From Siphonodentalium dalli (Eukaryota > Mollusca > Scaphopoda > Gadilida > Siphonodentaliidae), in the NCBI GenBank assembly GCA_032622095.1, contig CP136069.1:44552194-44616193 (forward strand): a stretch of 64,000 bases of DNA. Direction: 5' to 3'. The notes under the pieces are model-generated. The model was not told the origin of the DNA. It made no database searches and worked only from the letters and a program-made list of their open reading frames with translations. The position numbers and the translations under genes were made by a program. Every line of letters begins with the position of its first letter. The stretch's first letter is position 1. Below, piece by piece: positions 21,069 through 31,448 of the stretch.

Positions 21069-21884
21069 ACTCGTCATAATCTACTAGAAGACATCATCAT
21101 TGAGTTTTTATCAGTCAATTATATTTATTACTGATTATTCTTTTGCTTCTTGTTGATTTTATAACTAGTGCTAAATACAAATGTTTAATGTACTATGATT
21201 CTCGCAAACGTTTACTACGCCAGACAATCACTCAATAACTACTGAGAAGATTCACTTTATTCAATGAGTTCTTATCTCGTGATAATCGAACATGATTTTT
21301 TATTTTTTCCAGGTTCAAGTTCGCAGTAATCCAAAAAAAAGATACTGATTTACATATGGTCCAAAGAATCACGACTTTTCAGTTATTGGCAGAAGACTAG
21401 TCTTATTTTTCAGATATACATGTAGGATATTGTGTCAAATATATCTTGAGTGACACTAACAAATAAAATGTACATGTATTAGTACCAGATGGAATTTTGG
21501 CAATGAGTCGTTTGACTGTTGAAGGAAATTGACATCTGTCTTTCCAATGCTACGAGTTGAAGAATATTTGCATACACTCACAATCTTTATGACAAGGAAC
21601 CTGTTCAACCTGTTTATTAATAGCACATGATAGAAATTACTCTCACAACAACAACATAATACAAGTGCATATAGGCTGTAGCAGCTGATCTCCCATTCCA
21701 CCTGAGGATGATCACTCAGTAACTGAGGTGATAGAGTAGTGGGATTGCTTCAACTGCCGTTCAGCGTACCAGGTGATACATATATGGTATCTCTTGTAGA
21801 TTCAGCTAGCTAATATATTATTTAAAACAAAATTGGTTATAGTTGTTTGGATTTTTAACTTGGGGCGAAAAAATTGTGATTTTG
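21069..21884. other. Upstream region of the coiled-coil gene
   Basis: No repeat terminus or other gene seen. The sequence just before 21885 contains an AG (TTATAG at 21836-21841) that could be a splice acceptor for the following exon; I could not find a convincing upstream exon or core promoter. Confidence 0.35.
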
Positions 21885-22235
21885 ATGTCTGTTTCACGGA
21901 CCACGACAACCGTTCATAGAAGTATGGATCAGAGTCACCTTAGTGATAAACTGTCTGAATCTCAACAGAAGCTTGAAAAAGCTCTACAGCAGATCCGCCT
22001 TCTCGACAGTAAAATAAAAGACTTGGAGATCAGGTACAAAAGGGCTGTAAAACATAAAAAGAACTCGTTCAGATATAACCTGCGTTTGAGACTCTCCGTC
22101 GTGACGGGTGTGAAGATGATGTATCATCATTATGCAAGCACAAAGGCAGAGGAGATAAATCGCCTCAGAAGACAGTCTAACTCTCTTACTGTGATGTCGA
22201 CTACAGTCACTCGATCGTCCAACACCAGGGAGTGA
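21885..22235 (+). CDS. Small basic coiled-coil protein, unknown function
   Basis: 116 residues from ATG 21885 to TGA 22235. The frame is open for 14 more codons upstream, but the second Met is followed by a hydrophilic Ser/Thr-rich start (MSVSRTTTTVHRS) and fits a native N-terminus better. Residues ~17-55 form a predicted heptad coiled coil (LSDKLSESQQKLEKALQQIR... LDSKIKDLEIRYKRAV). A compact basic segment follows, FRYNLRLRLSVVTGVKMMYH, then an EEINRLRR helix and a Ser/Thr tail. GC and codon use differ from the surrounding DNA, and an AATAAA lies 68 bp after the stop, supporting a real transcript. No signal peptide, membrane segment or catalytic motif is seen. I do not recognise the family; a cytoskeletal or scaffold role is only a guess. 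It could be the last exon of a larger gene, since an acceptor-like TATAG precedes the frame. Confidence 0.6.
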   Translation: MSVSRTTTTVHRSMDQSHLSDKLSESQQKLEKALQQIRLLDSKIKDLEIRYKRAVKHKKNSFRYNLRLRLSVVTGVKMMYHHYASTKAEEINRLRRQSNSLTVMSTTVTRSSNTRE

Positions 22236-22302
22236 CTTTGTTGTTGTGTATGAGTCCTTAACAATGGTGTCACATGGCATGTCATCTGCAATTTCCAAAC
22301 AA

Positions 22303-22308
22303 AATAAA
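22303..22308 (+). promoter_or_regulatory. Polyadenylation signal AATAAA
   Basis: AATAAA 68 bp downstream of the TGA of the coiled-coil gene, same strand. Confidence 0.55.
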
Positions 22309-22384
22309 ATCATTGAGGCTTTCACATGGCCCTTTTTACAAGATGCATGAATAGTGCAGTGCTGTAAGCCTGTAATTGTATTCG

Positions 22385-22551
22385 TTCACTTTTGGACTAT
22401 AAAAGCCGTCCGATGTTCAGAATAGAGAGTTTCCGGTTTACAGAGGTAATTTTTAGTGAGAATGCACTTGGGTGAATTCAGGATCAAACAATTTGTTCGG
22501 TATGAAGAGGGATTCGGTTTATAGAGGGTCCGGTTTGGAGAGGTTTTACTG
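22385..22551. mobile_element. One end of a TA-flanked DNA transposon fragment
   Basis: GGTCCGGTTTGGAGAGGTTTTACTG followed by TA matches a common Tc1/mariner-type terminus, with related TTCGGTTTATAGAGG and TTCCGGTTTACAGAGG motifs inside. The opposite end is missing. It begins about 80 bp beyond the AATAAA of the coiled-coil gene. Confidence 0.5.
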
Positions 22552-22612
22552 TATATCACACATCGTCATTGTTCTATATTCAGTAATATATAACATTGAC
22601 AATGTGTGTTGT

Positions 22613-22750
22613 CAATGCATTGACTCTCGATGACGAAATCATTTTTGTTAGTTTAACGCCGATAGTTGAGTCCCAAATCGAGGCGTAAATATTTACAATT
22701 GAGCGCGGTTCAGATGATGTTTTATATGGAGTGGTATGGTCGATTTTCAC
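22613..22750. repeat. Diverged ~135-bp segment shared with 60380-60515
   Basis: Shared blocks include GACTCTCGATG/GGCTCTCGATG, AAATCATTT, AAATATTTACAATTG and TATGGAGTGGTA(T/G)GGTCGATTT, in the same order and spacing. No open frame is common to both. It is either an old dispersed repeat or a conserved non-coding element. Confidence 0.6.
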
Positions 22751-23075
22751 GCCCTCCCCCATCAGGTCCATAATACAGTACAAGGTAAATCAGCGACAAT
22801 ATACTTGAGATGATTTTGATGCCGATAACGCAGAAATCGCAGATGACATGACACCATATGTAAGGACTTTTAGTGTGGTTTGGGGTGGGGATGTCCAGTT
22901 GATTCATTTTCAGTTAAGTAATAAGAAAACTATCGGTACATTTGAAAACAATGCTAGCTGCTAAATAGACTAGCTCACACTAACTATCAATATATTTTTA
23001 CAAAGTTCCTGGTTTGAATATGAACTTATTTATGAAATTAATGTACATGTAGGGTGGCTGTTTTATTGAGAAATA

Positions 23076-23276
23076 CAGTAATGCTCTAAATAAACGACTC
23101 CTTATCCACAGCAGAATTATGGGTAACTTTTCAGGATTTAGTCAGGAAATATGGCTTGTTGCCATTCATCGGCGAGCTTTCCGATGAATGGCAACAAGCC
23201 ATATTTCCGACTAAATCCTGAAAAGTTACCCATAATTCTGTTGTGGTTAAGGATTCGATTATTTAGAGCATTACTG
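23076..23276. mobile_element. TA-flanked full-length hairpin MITE (CAGTAATGC family), copy 1
   Basis: The whole 201 bp is one palindrome: CAGTAATGC...GAATTATGGGTAAC...GGCTTGTTGCCATTC, then its complement. It is flanked by TA, as in Tc1/mariner MITEs. Confidence 0.85.
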
Positions 23277-23347
23277 TACGATGGTGTATTGGCATTGGGT
23301 AAGTTGTGTAAGCTGCATAGCGGTTTACACTGAAATGCACCAATGGT

Positions 23348-23793
23348 CTGAGTTTAGTGCGCCTGCTAATTGCAGAATGAGGTCCCTACAGGGTGAATTT
23401 AGTGATGCCTTACGGGATAGCATCACTAAATTTACCCTTTATGGACCTCATTCTGCTTAGGCCTCATCTTCTCTGGCAAGTTTCTTTATTATCAAGTTTC
23501 TATAGAAATTTCTTCACATAGATTCTATTATTTTTTTAGTTTAGTTTCTCTATATTCCAAAATTGGCAGTTGACACATTGCATAATCGAGGTTCCCAATG
23601 GGTGTACATCATAATTTTCACCATTTGGGAACTTCAATCTGAGTCTATGTCTCCCATAGCACATGGGGCCCCACGGCAGATGAGGTCCCCAGAGGGTGAA
23701 TTTGGTGATGCTAGCCTCCTATGTGGGATATATCACTAAATTCACCCTCTGGGGACCTGATTCTGCAAATGACAGGCACACTAAACTCAGACT
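23348..23793. mobile_element. hAT-like composite MITE (GCAGAATGAGG family), copy 1
   Basis: Two ~90-bp hairpins (23372-23456 and 23676-23766), each GCAGAATGAGGTCC...GGACCTCATTCTGC, sit inside an outer inverted repeat GAGTTTAGTGYGCCTG. A middle segment carries CTCCCATAGC and CATCATAATTTTCACC. Confidence 0.8.
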
Positions 23794-23940
23794 TGAATGG
23801 CACATGTAATGGCCCTGTAATTCTCAGTAGAACAAAACCAGATTTCATTCACATCTTATATTTATGTCTGCACACTGGCTCAGTATGAGTGTTCATTGCT
23901 TCAATGTTCACGACTCTTAATTCTCATTTCTTTTTCGAAT

Positions 23941-24018
23941 GTGTGGGGTAGCATCACAAAATTCACCCTCTGGGGACCTCAGTCTGCAAATGTCCAGCCC
24001 CATATTTTCAGGCCTGGC
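23941..24018. mobile_element. hAT-like composite MITE, 3' half
   Basis: Only one arm is kept: GTAGCATCACAAAATTCACC, CTGGGGACCTC and then CTGCAAATGTCCAGC and TTTTCAGGCCTGG. Confidence 0.6.
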
Positions 24019-24359
24019 CTCTTTGTTGAAATTATAGATAATAAACATTATTGACAAATGATACTGCATTTTGTCTTGGAATTGTTGATATACCTCGTTG
24101 ATCTGAACCTGTTATCGCTGCATTCTGATATTTTGTGTTGAAACTTGAATGCACACTTTGTCAACGATGTGTTTGCAATGCATTTAAGGTGCCTCAGAAT
24201 CGAAGAATATGTCACTTGGTAGCGCTGGTCGGTATTTCTGTAAGATTTTCAATACCGTTACCGTTAACATCATTCTTTTACAACACTCGGCGCGTTGCTG
24301 TAAATTGGGCTGGAGTAGCTACTAGCTACTGAATATATTTCAAGACTTACGTTGTGGCC

Positions 24360-24905
24360 CCATGAGGTCCCCATAGGGTGAATTTAGTGACGTTATTTAT
24401 TCCTTACAGCGGGCTAGCATCGCCAAATTCACGCTCTGTGGACCTAATTCTGCTGAGGCCTCAATTGCTATGGGATACCTAGGATCATCTTCTGGGAATT
24501 ATCTAAAGAAGATAACATGCACAATCAAGCCTTGAAGTAGGGTGTCTGTCATTTGCAGAATGAGGTCCCCAGAGGGTGAATTTAGTGATGCTACCCCGCA
24601 TAGCGGGCTAGCATCACCAAATTCACCCTCTGGGAACCTCATTCTGCTGAGGTGTAAGCAGAATGAGGTCCCCAGAGGGTGCATTTGGTGATGCTAGCCC
24701 GCTATGCGGGGTATCATCACTAAATTCACCCTCTGGGGACCTCATTCTGCAAATGACAGACACCCTATTTCAAGGCTTGTGCACAATCGAGGTGACTTAT
24801 CTGTGAACATCACCAACTTCAACTGGTGAACTTCAATCTGATCCTAGGTTTCCCATATCAGTTGAAGCCTATTAGCGAAATGAGGTTCCCAGAGGGTGAA
24901 ATGCT
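24360..24905. mobile_element. hAT-like composite MITE interrupted by a second copy
   Basis: One hairpin lies at 24362-24453. Matching right-hand sequence (GATCCTAGGTTTCCCATA...GCGAAATGAGGTTCCC) resumes at about 24780-24905, beyond the nested copy at 24526-24779. Confidence 0.6.
24526..24779. mobile_element. hAT-like composite MITE, complete nested copy with 8-bp target duplication
   Basis: Ends CAAGCCTTGAAGTAG / CTATTTCAAGGCTTG are flanked by TGCACAAT on both sides (24518-24525 and 24780-24787), an 8-bp hAT-type duplication. Inside are two hairpins back to back (24555-24650 and 24658-24750). The 254 bp therefore hold three nested palindromes. Confidence 0.85.
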
Positions 24906-24917
24906 GTCACAATTTAA

Positions 24918-25219
24918 CCCTTTCTTTACTAAATGGAGTCTCCCATTCAGTTGAAAGTATACATTGGACTGGTCAATTTTTCATTGAAAATTTGGCGAAA
25001 ACCTTGTGCCAATGCATTCTCTTATATATGTGAGTCTCCCATAGGGAGCCTCGCATATATAAGAGAATGTATTGGCCTAAAAATAATTACCTTGACCTTG
25101 TAAGCCAGTGCATTCTCTTATATATGTGAGGCTCCCAATGCGAGACTCATATATATAATAGAATGCATTGGCAGAGTATCTTTAAATGCTGCACCAGCGC
25201 AGCTCCCATCATGAAAGGG
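24918..25219. mobile_element. TTAA-flanked palindromic MITE, copy 2
   Basis: TTAA at 24914-24917 and 25220-25223. Two hairpins of the GCCAATGCATTCTC type at about 25008-25074 and 25102-25173. The two ends come from different subfamilies (CCCTTTCTTTACTA left, ATCATGAAAGGG right). Confidence 0.7.
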
Positions 25220-25223
25220 TTAA

Positions 25224-25607
25224 AACTTGCTAAAAACAAGTGCCTCTCCTGTTGAAAGTGGCCGTTTGTAATATTTTATGACTGCATTATACTGATATTA
25301 GTGATGAAACTAAATTCATAAAACATTCATGTTTTGTTGCCTATGACTCTGTGGTACTTGTATGGGAATATTATCCTGTTGAACAGCACAAGGTCTCATC
25401 ACAACATGGCGCACAAATGTTGAATATGAATGTAGTATATTGTTCATTGCAGCCTTATTTAACGCATATCACTGTTGAATTTGCATTTATTTACACAACC
25501 TGGAATTTTTTATGGCACAGGACATGTTAGTTATTGAATGCATTTGTGTAACAATTTATGGGTATGGATTACCATTTCACTAAATATATACATGTTATGA
25601 TAATGTA
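25224..25607. other. Unannotated spacer
   Basis: AT-rich, nothing supported. Confidence 0.4.
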
Positions 25608-25820
25608 CAGTGATGCCCTAAATAGTTGACTCCTTAACCACAGCCGAATTATAGGTAACTTTTCAGGATTTAGTCGGAAATATGGCTTGTTGCCATTCAT
25701 TGGAAAGCTCTCGCTGAGAGCTTTCTGATGAATGGCAACAAGCCATATTTCTGACTAAATCCTGAATACTTGCCCATCATTCTGCTGTGGTTAAGGAGTC
25801 AACTATTTAGGGCATTACTG
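25608..25820. mobile_element. TA-flanked hairpin MITE, copy 2
   Basis: 213-bp palindrome with a complete central loop (GCTCTCGCTGAGAGC) between GCCATTCATTGGAAA arms; TA on both sides. Confidence 0.85.
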
Positions 25821-25827
25821 TACTGAT

Positions 25828-26312
25828 GGGCTTGTTACATGAGCCAGGACAACTCAGCGGGCCGGGACAACTCAGTTTGCCAGGTGCCCTAGTCTTATGT
25901 GCTTTTTCACTAAAAATATGTTTTGCTGTTACATGAGCCGGGCCAAGTTGGCATGTCAGGATATATTAAACCTGTCTTGCCTAGCCGGGACAACTCGGTT
26001 AGCTGGGATAACTCATGATGTAACAGCGAGTCCAGGGTGAAAATCTGGAAAGTAAAACAATTCGTTGTGACTTGACATAATGTCAGCCAGTAGAATAATA
26101 CGCATAATGTGAGTGACGTTTTGTGAACCCTCCCCCACTTGTGACGCAGTGATTGATTAATAGATTGACAGCTTGTCTTGTGCTTGTCAAAAGGAGTTGT
26201 TCCAGCTAACTGAGTTGTCTCAGCTTATGTAAATTAAAAGTGCGACTGAGTTGTCCTTGCAAACCGAGTTGTCCCGGCTAGCTGAGTTCTCCCGGATCAT
26301 ATAACAAGCCCC
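25828..26312. mobile_element. Foldback element with repeated GGGACAACTC motif
   Basis: GGGCTTGTTACATGAGCC at the left pairs with GGATCATATAACAAGCCC at the right. Both arms contain several copies of CCGGGACAACTC / GAGTTGTCCCGG. Confidence 0.7.
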
Positions 26313-26420
26313 TAAAAGTCCAGATGGTTAAATGTACATTTCATGCTCAATTATGGCTGTAGAATGATCTAATTATTTCAACAATTATCCATTATCAAAG
26401 ACATTCTTCTATTCACTTAA

Positions 26421-26674
26421 CCCTTTCATGACGGGAGCTGCATTAAAGATCCTCAGCCAGTGCATTCTCTTATATATGCGAGTCTCCCATAGAGAGCATC
26501 ACATATATAAGAACACACACTGGCTTACATGGTCAATGTAAATAATACTAAATATTGTTGAGCCAATGTATTTTCTTACGTATGCAAGACTCCCCATGGG
26601 AGATTCGCATATATAAGAGAATGCATTGGCACAGGGCTTTCTTAAAATTACAGGAATCTCCAGTCGTGGAAGGG
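26421..26674. mobile_element. TTAA-flanked palindromic MITE, copy 3
   Basis: TTAA at 26417-26420 and 26675-26678. Ends CCCTTTCATGACGGGAGCT / ATCTCCAGTCGTGGAAGGG. Two GCATTCTCTTATATATGCGAG hairpins separated by ~35 bp. Confidence 0.75.
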
Positions 26675-26678
26675 TTAA

Positions 26679-27007
26679 AGCATATTTAGTTGATTCCTGT
26701 TTGATTGGCTGTAGATCAGTAGACGTTTTGTTTGTTTCATTAGAAAGTATAACATTTTCATTATTTTCCGTATTATTTTCTCTTTTGAATAAGTTACAGA
26801 ATGCCACGCCCTAGCGATGCACTTGTTATTCATAGACATCGTACTTATTGGAACACTAATAACGAGTTCCAATTATCTTTCGTTTCGTTCTGGAATAATT
26901 TAATCTTTAAGCTGCTAATTCATGGAATTCTGTAAAACCAAAAAAACTTAATCGAGATTGTTTGGTGATGTCAGTGAATCTTTCAAAAAGCTTGGGTGCA
27001 TGAACTA
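26679..27007. other. Unannotated spacer
   Basis: No supported feature; short AT-rich frames only. Confidence 0.4.
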
Positions 27008-27220
27008 CAGTAATGCTCTAATTAATCGACTTCTTAACCACAGCAGAATTATGGGTAACTTTTCAGGATTTAGTCGGAAATATGGCTTGTTGCCATTCAT
27101 CGGAAAGCTCTCGCCGAGAGCTTTCCAATGAATGGCAACAAGCCATATTTCCGACTAAATCCTGAAAAGTTACCCATAATTCTGCTGTGGTTAAGAAGTT
27201 GATTAATTAGAGCATTACTG
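27008..27220. mobile_element. TA-flanked hairpin MITE, copy 3
   Basis: 213-bp near-perfect palindrome, TA on both sides. Arms differ at only a few positions, suggesting recent insertion or arm conversion. Confidence 0.85.
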
Positions 27221-27562
27221 TAGTTTCAGGACAGCAGCTCAATACATGTTTGAAAAGATGTCAGACCAATGAAAATGATGATAATGAATAACAATTGAAA
27301 GGTGTTTGTAACTCCTGTAGAACTTATCTAATGTTATGGAAATATATAGGGGAAGCAATTACAAATGTACTTTTGGACCGATATTGGGATTATATAATAA
27401 CAAATTTACTATAACATGCTACCATGCATTATAGAATATGTCTTCATACTTTTCGGTTATAACTCTGTTTAAACTTATTAATTGAAATAACAGTTATTTC
27501 TTAAGCATATGAGAGTTAGAACCCACAAAGCTCATTTCATGCTTACTGCAGTGTTGGGGATA

Positions 27563-27676
27563 TATACGATAATAGCATAGTGTGTTTTGAGATAGACGAT
27601 ATCTCAACGAGATGAAAGTGAAATATTTTGTGAGGCTCTGCCGTCTATCTCAAAACACACTATGCTATTATCGTAT
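27563..27676. mobile_element. Small foldback with 35-bp arms
   Basis: ATACGATAATAGCATAGTGT at 27563 and its complement ending at 27676, extended through GTTTTGAGATAGACG. The loop is ~40 bp. Confidence 0.7.
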
Positions 27677-28419
27677 ACATGTATATGCTATTGTTGAATT
27701 TATCTTATACCAACTTTATTTATTTCTGAATTTTTTGGGGGACCTTTTTGAGTGAAACCCTATGTTTTCGCTCATTTTCTTTACAAAAATGGCAGTTGTT
27801 CATAAATACATGTGATGCACTGGGAATAGCATTTAGTGCGTAATTTGGTTTTAAGTTCGAGTCGAAGAAAGAATATAGTTTGCATACCAAATTCTATCGA
27901 CTGGGAAAACAGTTCTATACAAGATACTTTTGTGTCATATCAACATTTAATCACAGGAATCTGTTCTATTAAAAATATACAACCGATTCAACAAATAATG
28001 ATTTTATTTACTTCCTATAACCTACTTTTGATGTGACTCAATGTTGCTAAGCATGTCAGAGGTCACACTGCTTATAGCGTTAATGCTATATATAACACAT
28101 ACATATGTGTTATAGATGAAGTATAATGCATGGGCAATATCTCCAACCAGTATAAGATAAACAGTTAATTTTCTACGATTTTTTTAATTGGTTGATTCAT
28201 TATCAGGGCTCGATTTAACTGGATTCGTTCATTACATCATCTTATTTGTTGCTTTATTTAATTAATATTTTATTGCATTTTCACTACTTGCAGTATGCCT
28301 TATGCGATTGTTCTTTCTGGTTGCATTCTGATGACTGATTGTACTCAACGACTACAATTTGTCATTCATTTTGTGACTGATACAGTAACACTCAAAATAA
28401 ATGTCCCTTTTAACGCTAT
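27677..28419. other. Unannotated intergenic stretch
   Basis: No gene or clear repeat end. The frames at 27836-28036 and 28295-28501 have no motif I recognise. Confidence 0.4.
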
Positions 28420-28690
28420 CTGTACTGAATGGATTCTCCCATCAGTTATAAAAGAATACATTGGAACTGTCTATTATATATTTAGGTGGGTGTTCAGTTA
28501 ATAAAAGCAGAGGGCAGACAGAAAAACAGATGATGCAAGAGCAGAATTATTCATATTCGCTGGTGGGAAATGTTCAGATCATAAGTTCAACAAATGACTA
28601 TTTGTTGAACTTATTATCTGATCATTTCCTAAGGGATAACTGTTGAACTTATGTCTGAACATTTCCTAAGGGAATCACTCATCAATGAGT
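28420..28690. repeat. Dispersed repeat (GGGAAATGTTCAGAT family), copy 1
   Basis: Shares GGATTCTCCCATCAGTTATAAAA, AAAGCAGA..GACAGAC and GGGAAATGTTCAGATAATAA...ATTATCTGATCATTTCC hairpins with 52836-53010 and 54450-54700. It probably belongs to a TTAA-type MITE. Confidence 0.55.
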
Positions 28691-28914
28691 ATTTATAATA
28701 TAGAAAGTGATAACCCAATAATAGTTTGACTATTCAAACGGACTATGATATACATGTAGAAACTAGGCTGTTGCATGCATATAAATCGCACACCAAACAT
28801 GTTAAAGGGGACACTTATTAACTCAACTTTATTTTGTAAAGTTTGAGCAATTGCCATGTCTTGGTATCCGTCGTCCATATGTATGCGTGTGCGTGTCCAT
28901 CAATAATTTCCTTT

Positions 28915-29340
28915 AGCACGGGCTACAGGTCGTATCATTGGTTGGATCATTATGAAATTTGTCATAGCTGTTGACATTGACACGTAGATGGGAACGAGTC
29001 ATTTTGGGGTCATTCGGCCATAAAACATGGCCGCTGGCAGCCATCTTGGATTTTACTCTTTGCATGACTAAATCCTTTGGCACGGTCCTTTGATTGAATA
29101 ATTTATGAAAATTGTCATGGCTGTTGACATTGACATGTAGATGGGAACGAATCATTTTGGGGTCATTCGGCAAAAAAAACATGGCCGCCAGTGGCCATCT
29201 TGGATTTCAAAATTCAATCCATTAGCAATAGCTACAGGTGGGAGTGTTCATCTAATCATCATGAAATTTGTGTATGTTAATATTGACATGTAGATGGGAT
29301 CGAGTAATTTTGGGGATCATTGGGCCATAAAACATGGCTG
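28915..29340. repeat. Degenerate tandem repeat with CCAAGATGGC/GGCCATCTTGGAT boxes
   Basis: Three imperfect ~140-bp units: a TTCGGCC(A)TAAAACATGGCCGC box and a TTGACATTGACATGTAGATGG box. Same family as 32770-33340, 35795-36560 and 37190-37650 (opposite orientation). Confidence 0.65.
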
Positions 29341-29369
29341 CCAGCAGTCATCTTGGATAGCTTGGAGGC

Positions 29370-29494
29370 CATACAGAATTAGGTTCCCAGAGGGTGAATT
29401 TAGTGATGCTAGCCCGCTATGCGGGATAGCGTCACTAAATTCACCCTCTGGGGACCTCATTCTGCAAATGATAGGCACACTAAACTCAGGCTTG
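29370..29494. mobile_element. hAT-like MITE, single hairpin plus right end
   Basis: Hairpin GAATTAGGTTCCCAGAGGG...ACCCTCTGGGGACCTCATTC, then CTGCAAATGATAGGCACACT and CAGGCTTG. The left half is missing. Confidence 0.7.
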
Positions 29495-29619
29495 GATGAC
29501 CCATAACAACCTTTATCACCCAGAAGCAGTGACCAGTCTCGACAGGTGTACCCTTCGAGCCCTGCTAGCAAATGATTTTATTGTTAAATTTAGGGTTGTC
29601 TTAGACTTGTCTAAATGCA

Positions 29620-29692
29620 TACATTATTATATATTCACTTGGTATTAGACGATATAAAATTATTATATATTCACTTGGTATGAGACGATATA
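29620..29692. repeat. Tandem duplication of ~46 bp
   Basis: ATTATATATTCACTTGGTAT followed by (T/G)AGACGATATA occurs twice just before the MITE at 29693. Confidence 0.75.
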
Positions 29693-29876
29693 CAGTAATG
29701 CCCTAAATAATCGACTCCTTAACCACAGCAGAATTATGGGTAATTTTTCAGGATTTAGTCGGAAATATGGCGAGAGCTTTCCGATGAATGGCAACAAGCC
29801 ATATTTCCGACTAAATCCTGAAAAATTACCCATAATTCTGCTGTGGTTAAGGAGTTGATTATTTAGGGCATTACTG
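29693..29876. mobile_element. TA-flanked hairpin MITE, copy 4
   Basis: 184-bp palindrome with part of the left arm (GCTTGTTGCCATTC) deleted; TA on both sides. Confidence 0.85.
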
Positions 29877-30658
29877 TAGCATTATTCATGCAGGCATGTT
29901 ATCGTGTTTCATTTGGACATAAGTTTATTGCTATATTTGTTTGCTATTCTTATTGTTCTGTTATTGACAAATCTTGTTGGGTATAATAAAAGCCTGTATC
30001 AATTGAAAGATCATCCAATATATCTTGTTATCAGAAATGCATATCTAAGATACCCATCCATATAATGTGGACTGATCCAAGTTTACTATTTAAAGGTACT
30101 CAATCCGATTCGATGGTCCCCATATAATCAGATTCCAACAACAACATTATTTTCAGAAATGCCGCTTCAGTTATCAGAATCGATTAATTGCCCAAAAATA
30201 ATGCTAACCACTGTCGACCCAGTATAAAATTGTCCGAAATGTGTTATTTATCAACATGTTGTTCGACAAAATTTGGCCTTATTATCAACAGAAAGCCTTT
30301 TGATTTTAGAGTTATCCATCTTCATCTGCAATTTGGTCTGAGACAGTAGGCTCGTCGACTGTTTACTGGGCCACTATTAATTCTTGATGGTGAAAAATAA
30401 TATATTTTAAAAATCGATATCTAATAACTCTGATATTTGATAGGTGGGTTCCTCAACTCGAATCAAATATTTTTTACCCCCAAATCCAAATAAATAGTAA
30501 TTGAGGGGCCCTTAATCGGATTATGCATCTTTAAAAGGCTCATGATAATTTTTCAAATTTATGGCTTTTTCCCATTCATTTCCAATTTCTCTATTAATGG
30601 GATTCCCGCGTAACCCTTGGTCAGGTTGTCTAATATTACTTCATTAGTTAGTGATGTA
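29877..30658. other. Unannotated intergenic stretch
   Basis: AT-rich and without any feature I can support. Confidence 0.4.
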
Positions 30659-30780
30659 CAGTAATGCTCAAAGTAATCGACTTCTTAACCACAGCAGAAT
30701 AGCCATATTTCCGACTAAATCCTGAAAAGTTACCCATAATTCTTCTGTGGTTAAGAAGTCGATTACTTAGAGCATTACTG
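30659..30780. mobile_element. TA-flanked hairpin MITE, copy 5 (short)
   Basis: 122 bp: left arm to CACAGCAGAAT, then jumps to the GCCATATTTCCGAC right arm. The central palindrome is deleted; the TA ends are kept. Confidence 0.8.
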
Positions 30781-31286
30781 TAACAGATCTTTATAAGGCA
30801 GAACCCAGTCTCTTTAAAAAGCTGATGGCAATTACAAACATAGCTTCATGATTGGTTATATTTAAATTGTGATGACGTGTTGTCAATTTACCCACATACT
30901 TCAACACGACAAATTTTATAATACAAAATACAAGCAATATTTGCATATAAATTGAATGCAATAAAATTACTCACCGCAATATATATACAGGAGACAATAC
31001 TTTTGAGTGTTTATCAGACAATGATATTTACTGCTGATTTGTTTGCATCTTGTTTTTATAATTACTAAATGCTATGATTCTTGAAAAGTTTACTACACGA
31101 GGCACGCGCTCCATATTTGGAAATGATTTGTTAATTTTAACTGATAGTTGGCCATTACCAATTCACAAGTTTCATAAAAGAAGCATAACCCAAAATAAAA
31201 TAATTTGAATATAATTGACAAAATAGTGTTACACTGTAGTTTTGTTATTCTCAGGTGATTTCATTACGGATACAAATATATCTGTA

Positions 31287-31448
31287 ATAAATAAGAAATG
31301 AACGGTGGTTTCAATGTGGTCATGGGATTTTGACCGCGAGAAAAATTCAGCAAACTGCATGAACCCCGAAGGGGTTCATGCGGAGTTTGCTGATTTTTTA
31401 TCGCGGTCAAAACCCATGACCACGTTGAATCCGCCGTTTATTATTTAT
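31287..31448. mobile_element. Foldback with central CCCCGAAGGGG hairpin
   Basis: Arms CAATGTGGTCATGGGATTTTGACCGC and its complement, then CAGCAAACT / AGTTTGCTG, meeting at CATGAACCCCGAAGGGGTTCATG. AAATAATAAACGG-type ends. The frame starting at 31305 reads through it and is not a gene. Confidence 0.8.

Noticed and set aside
24360-24780. CRISPR-like array of regularly spaced palindromes
   Set aside because: Animal genome context, inverted and not direct repeats, and hAT-type ends with an 8-bp duplication.
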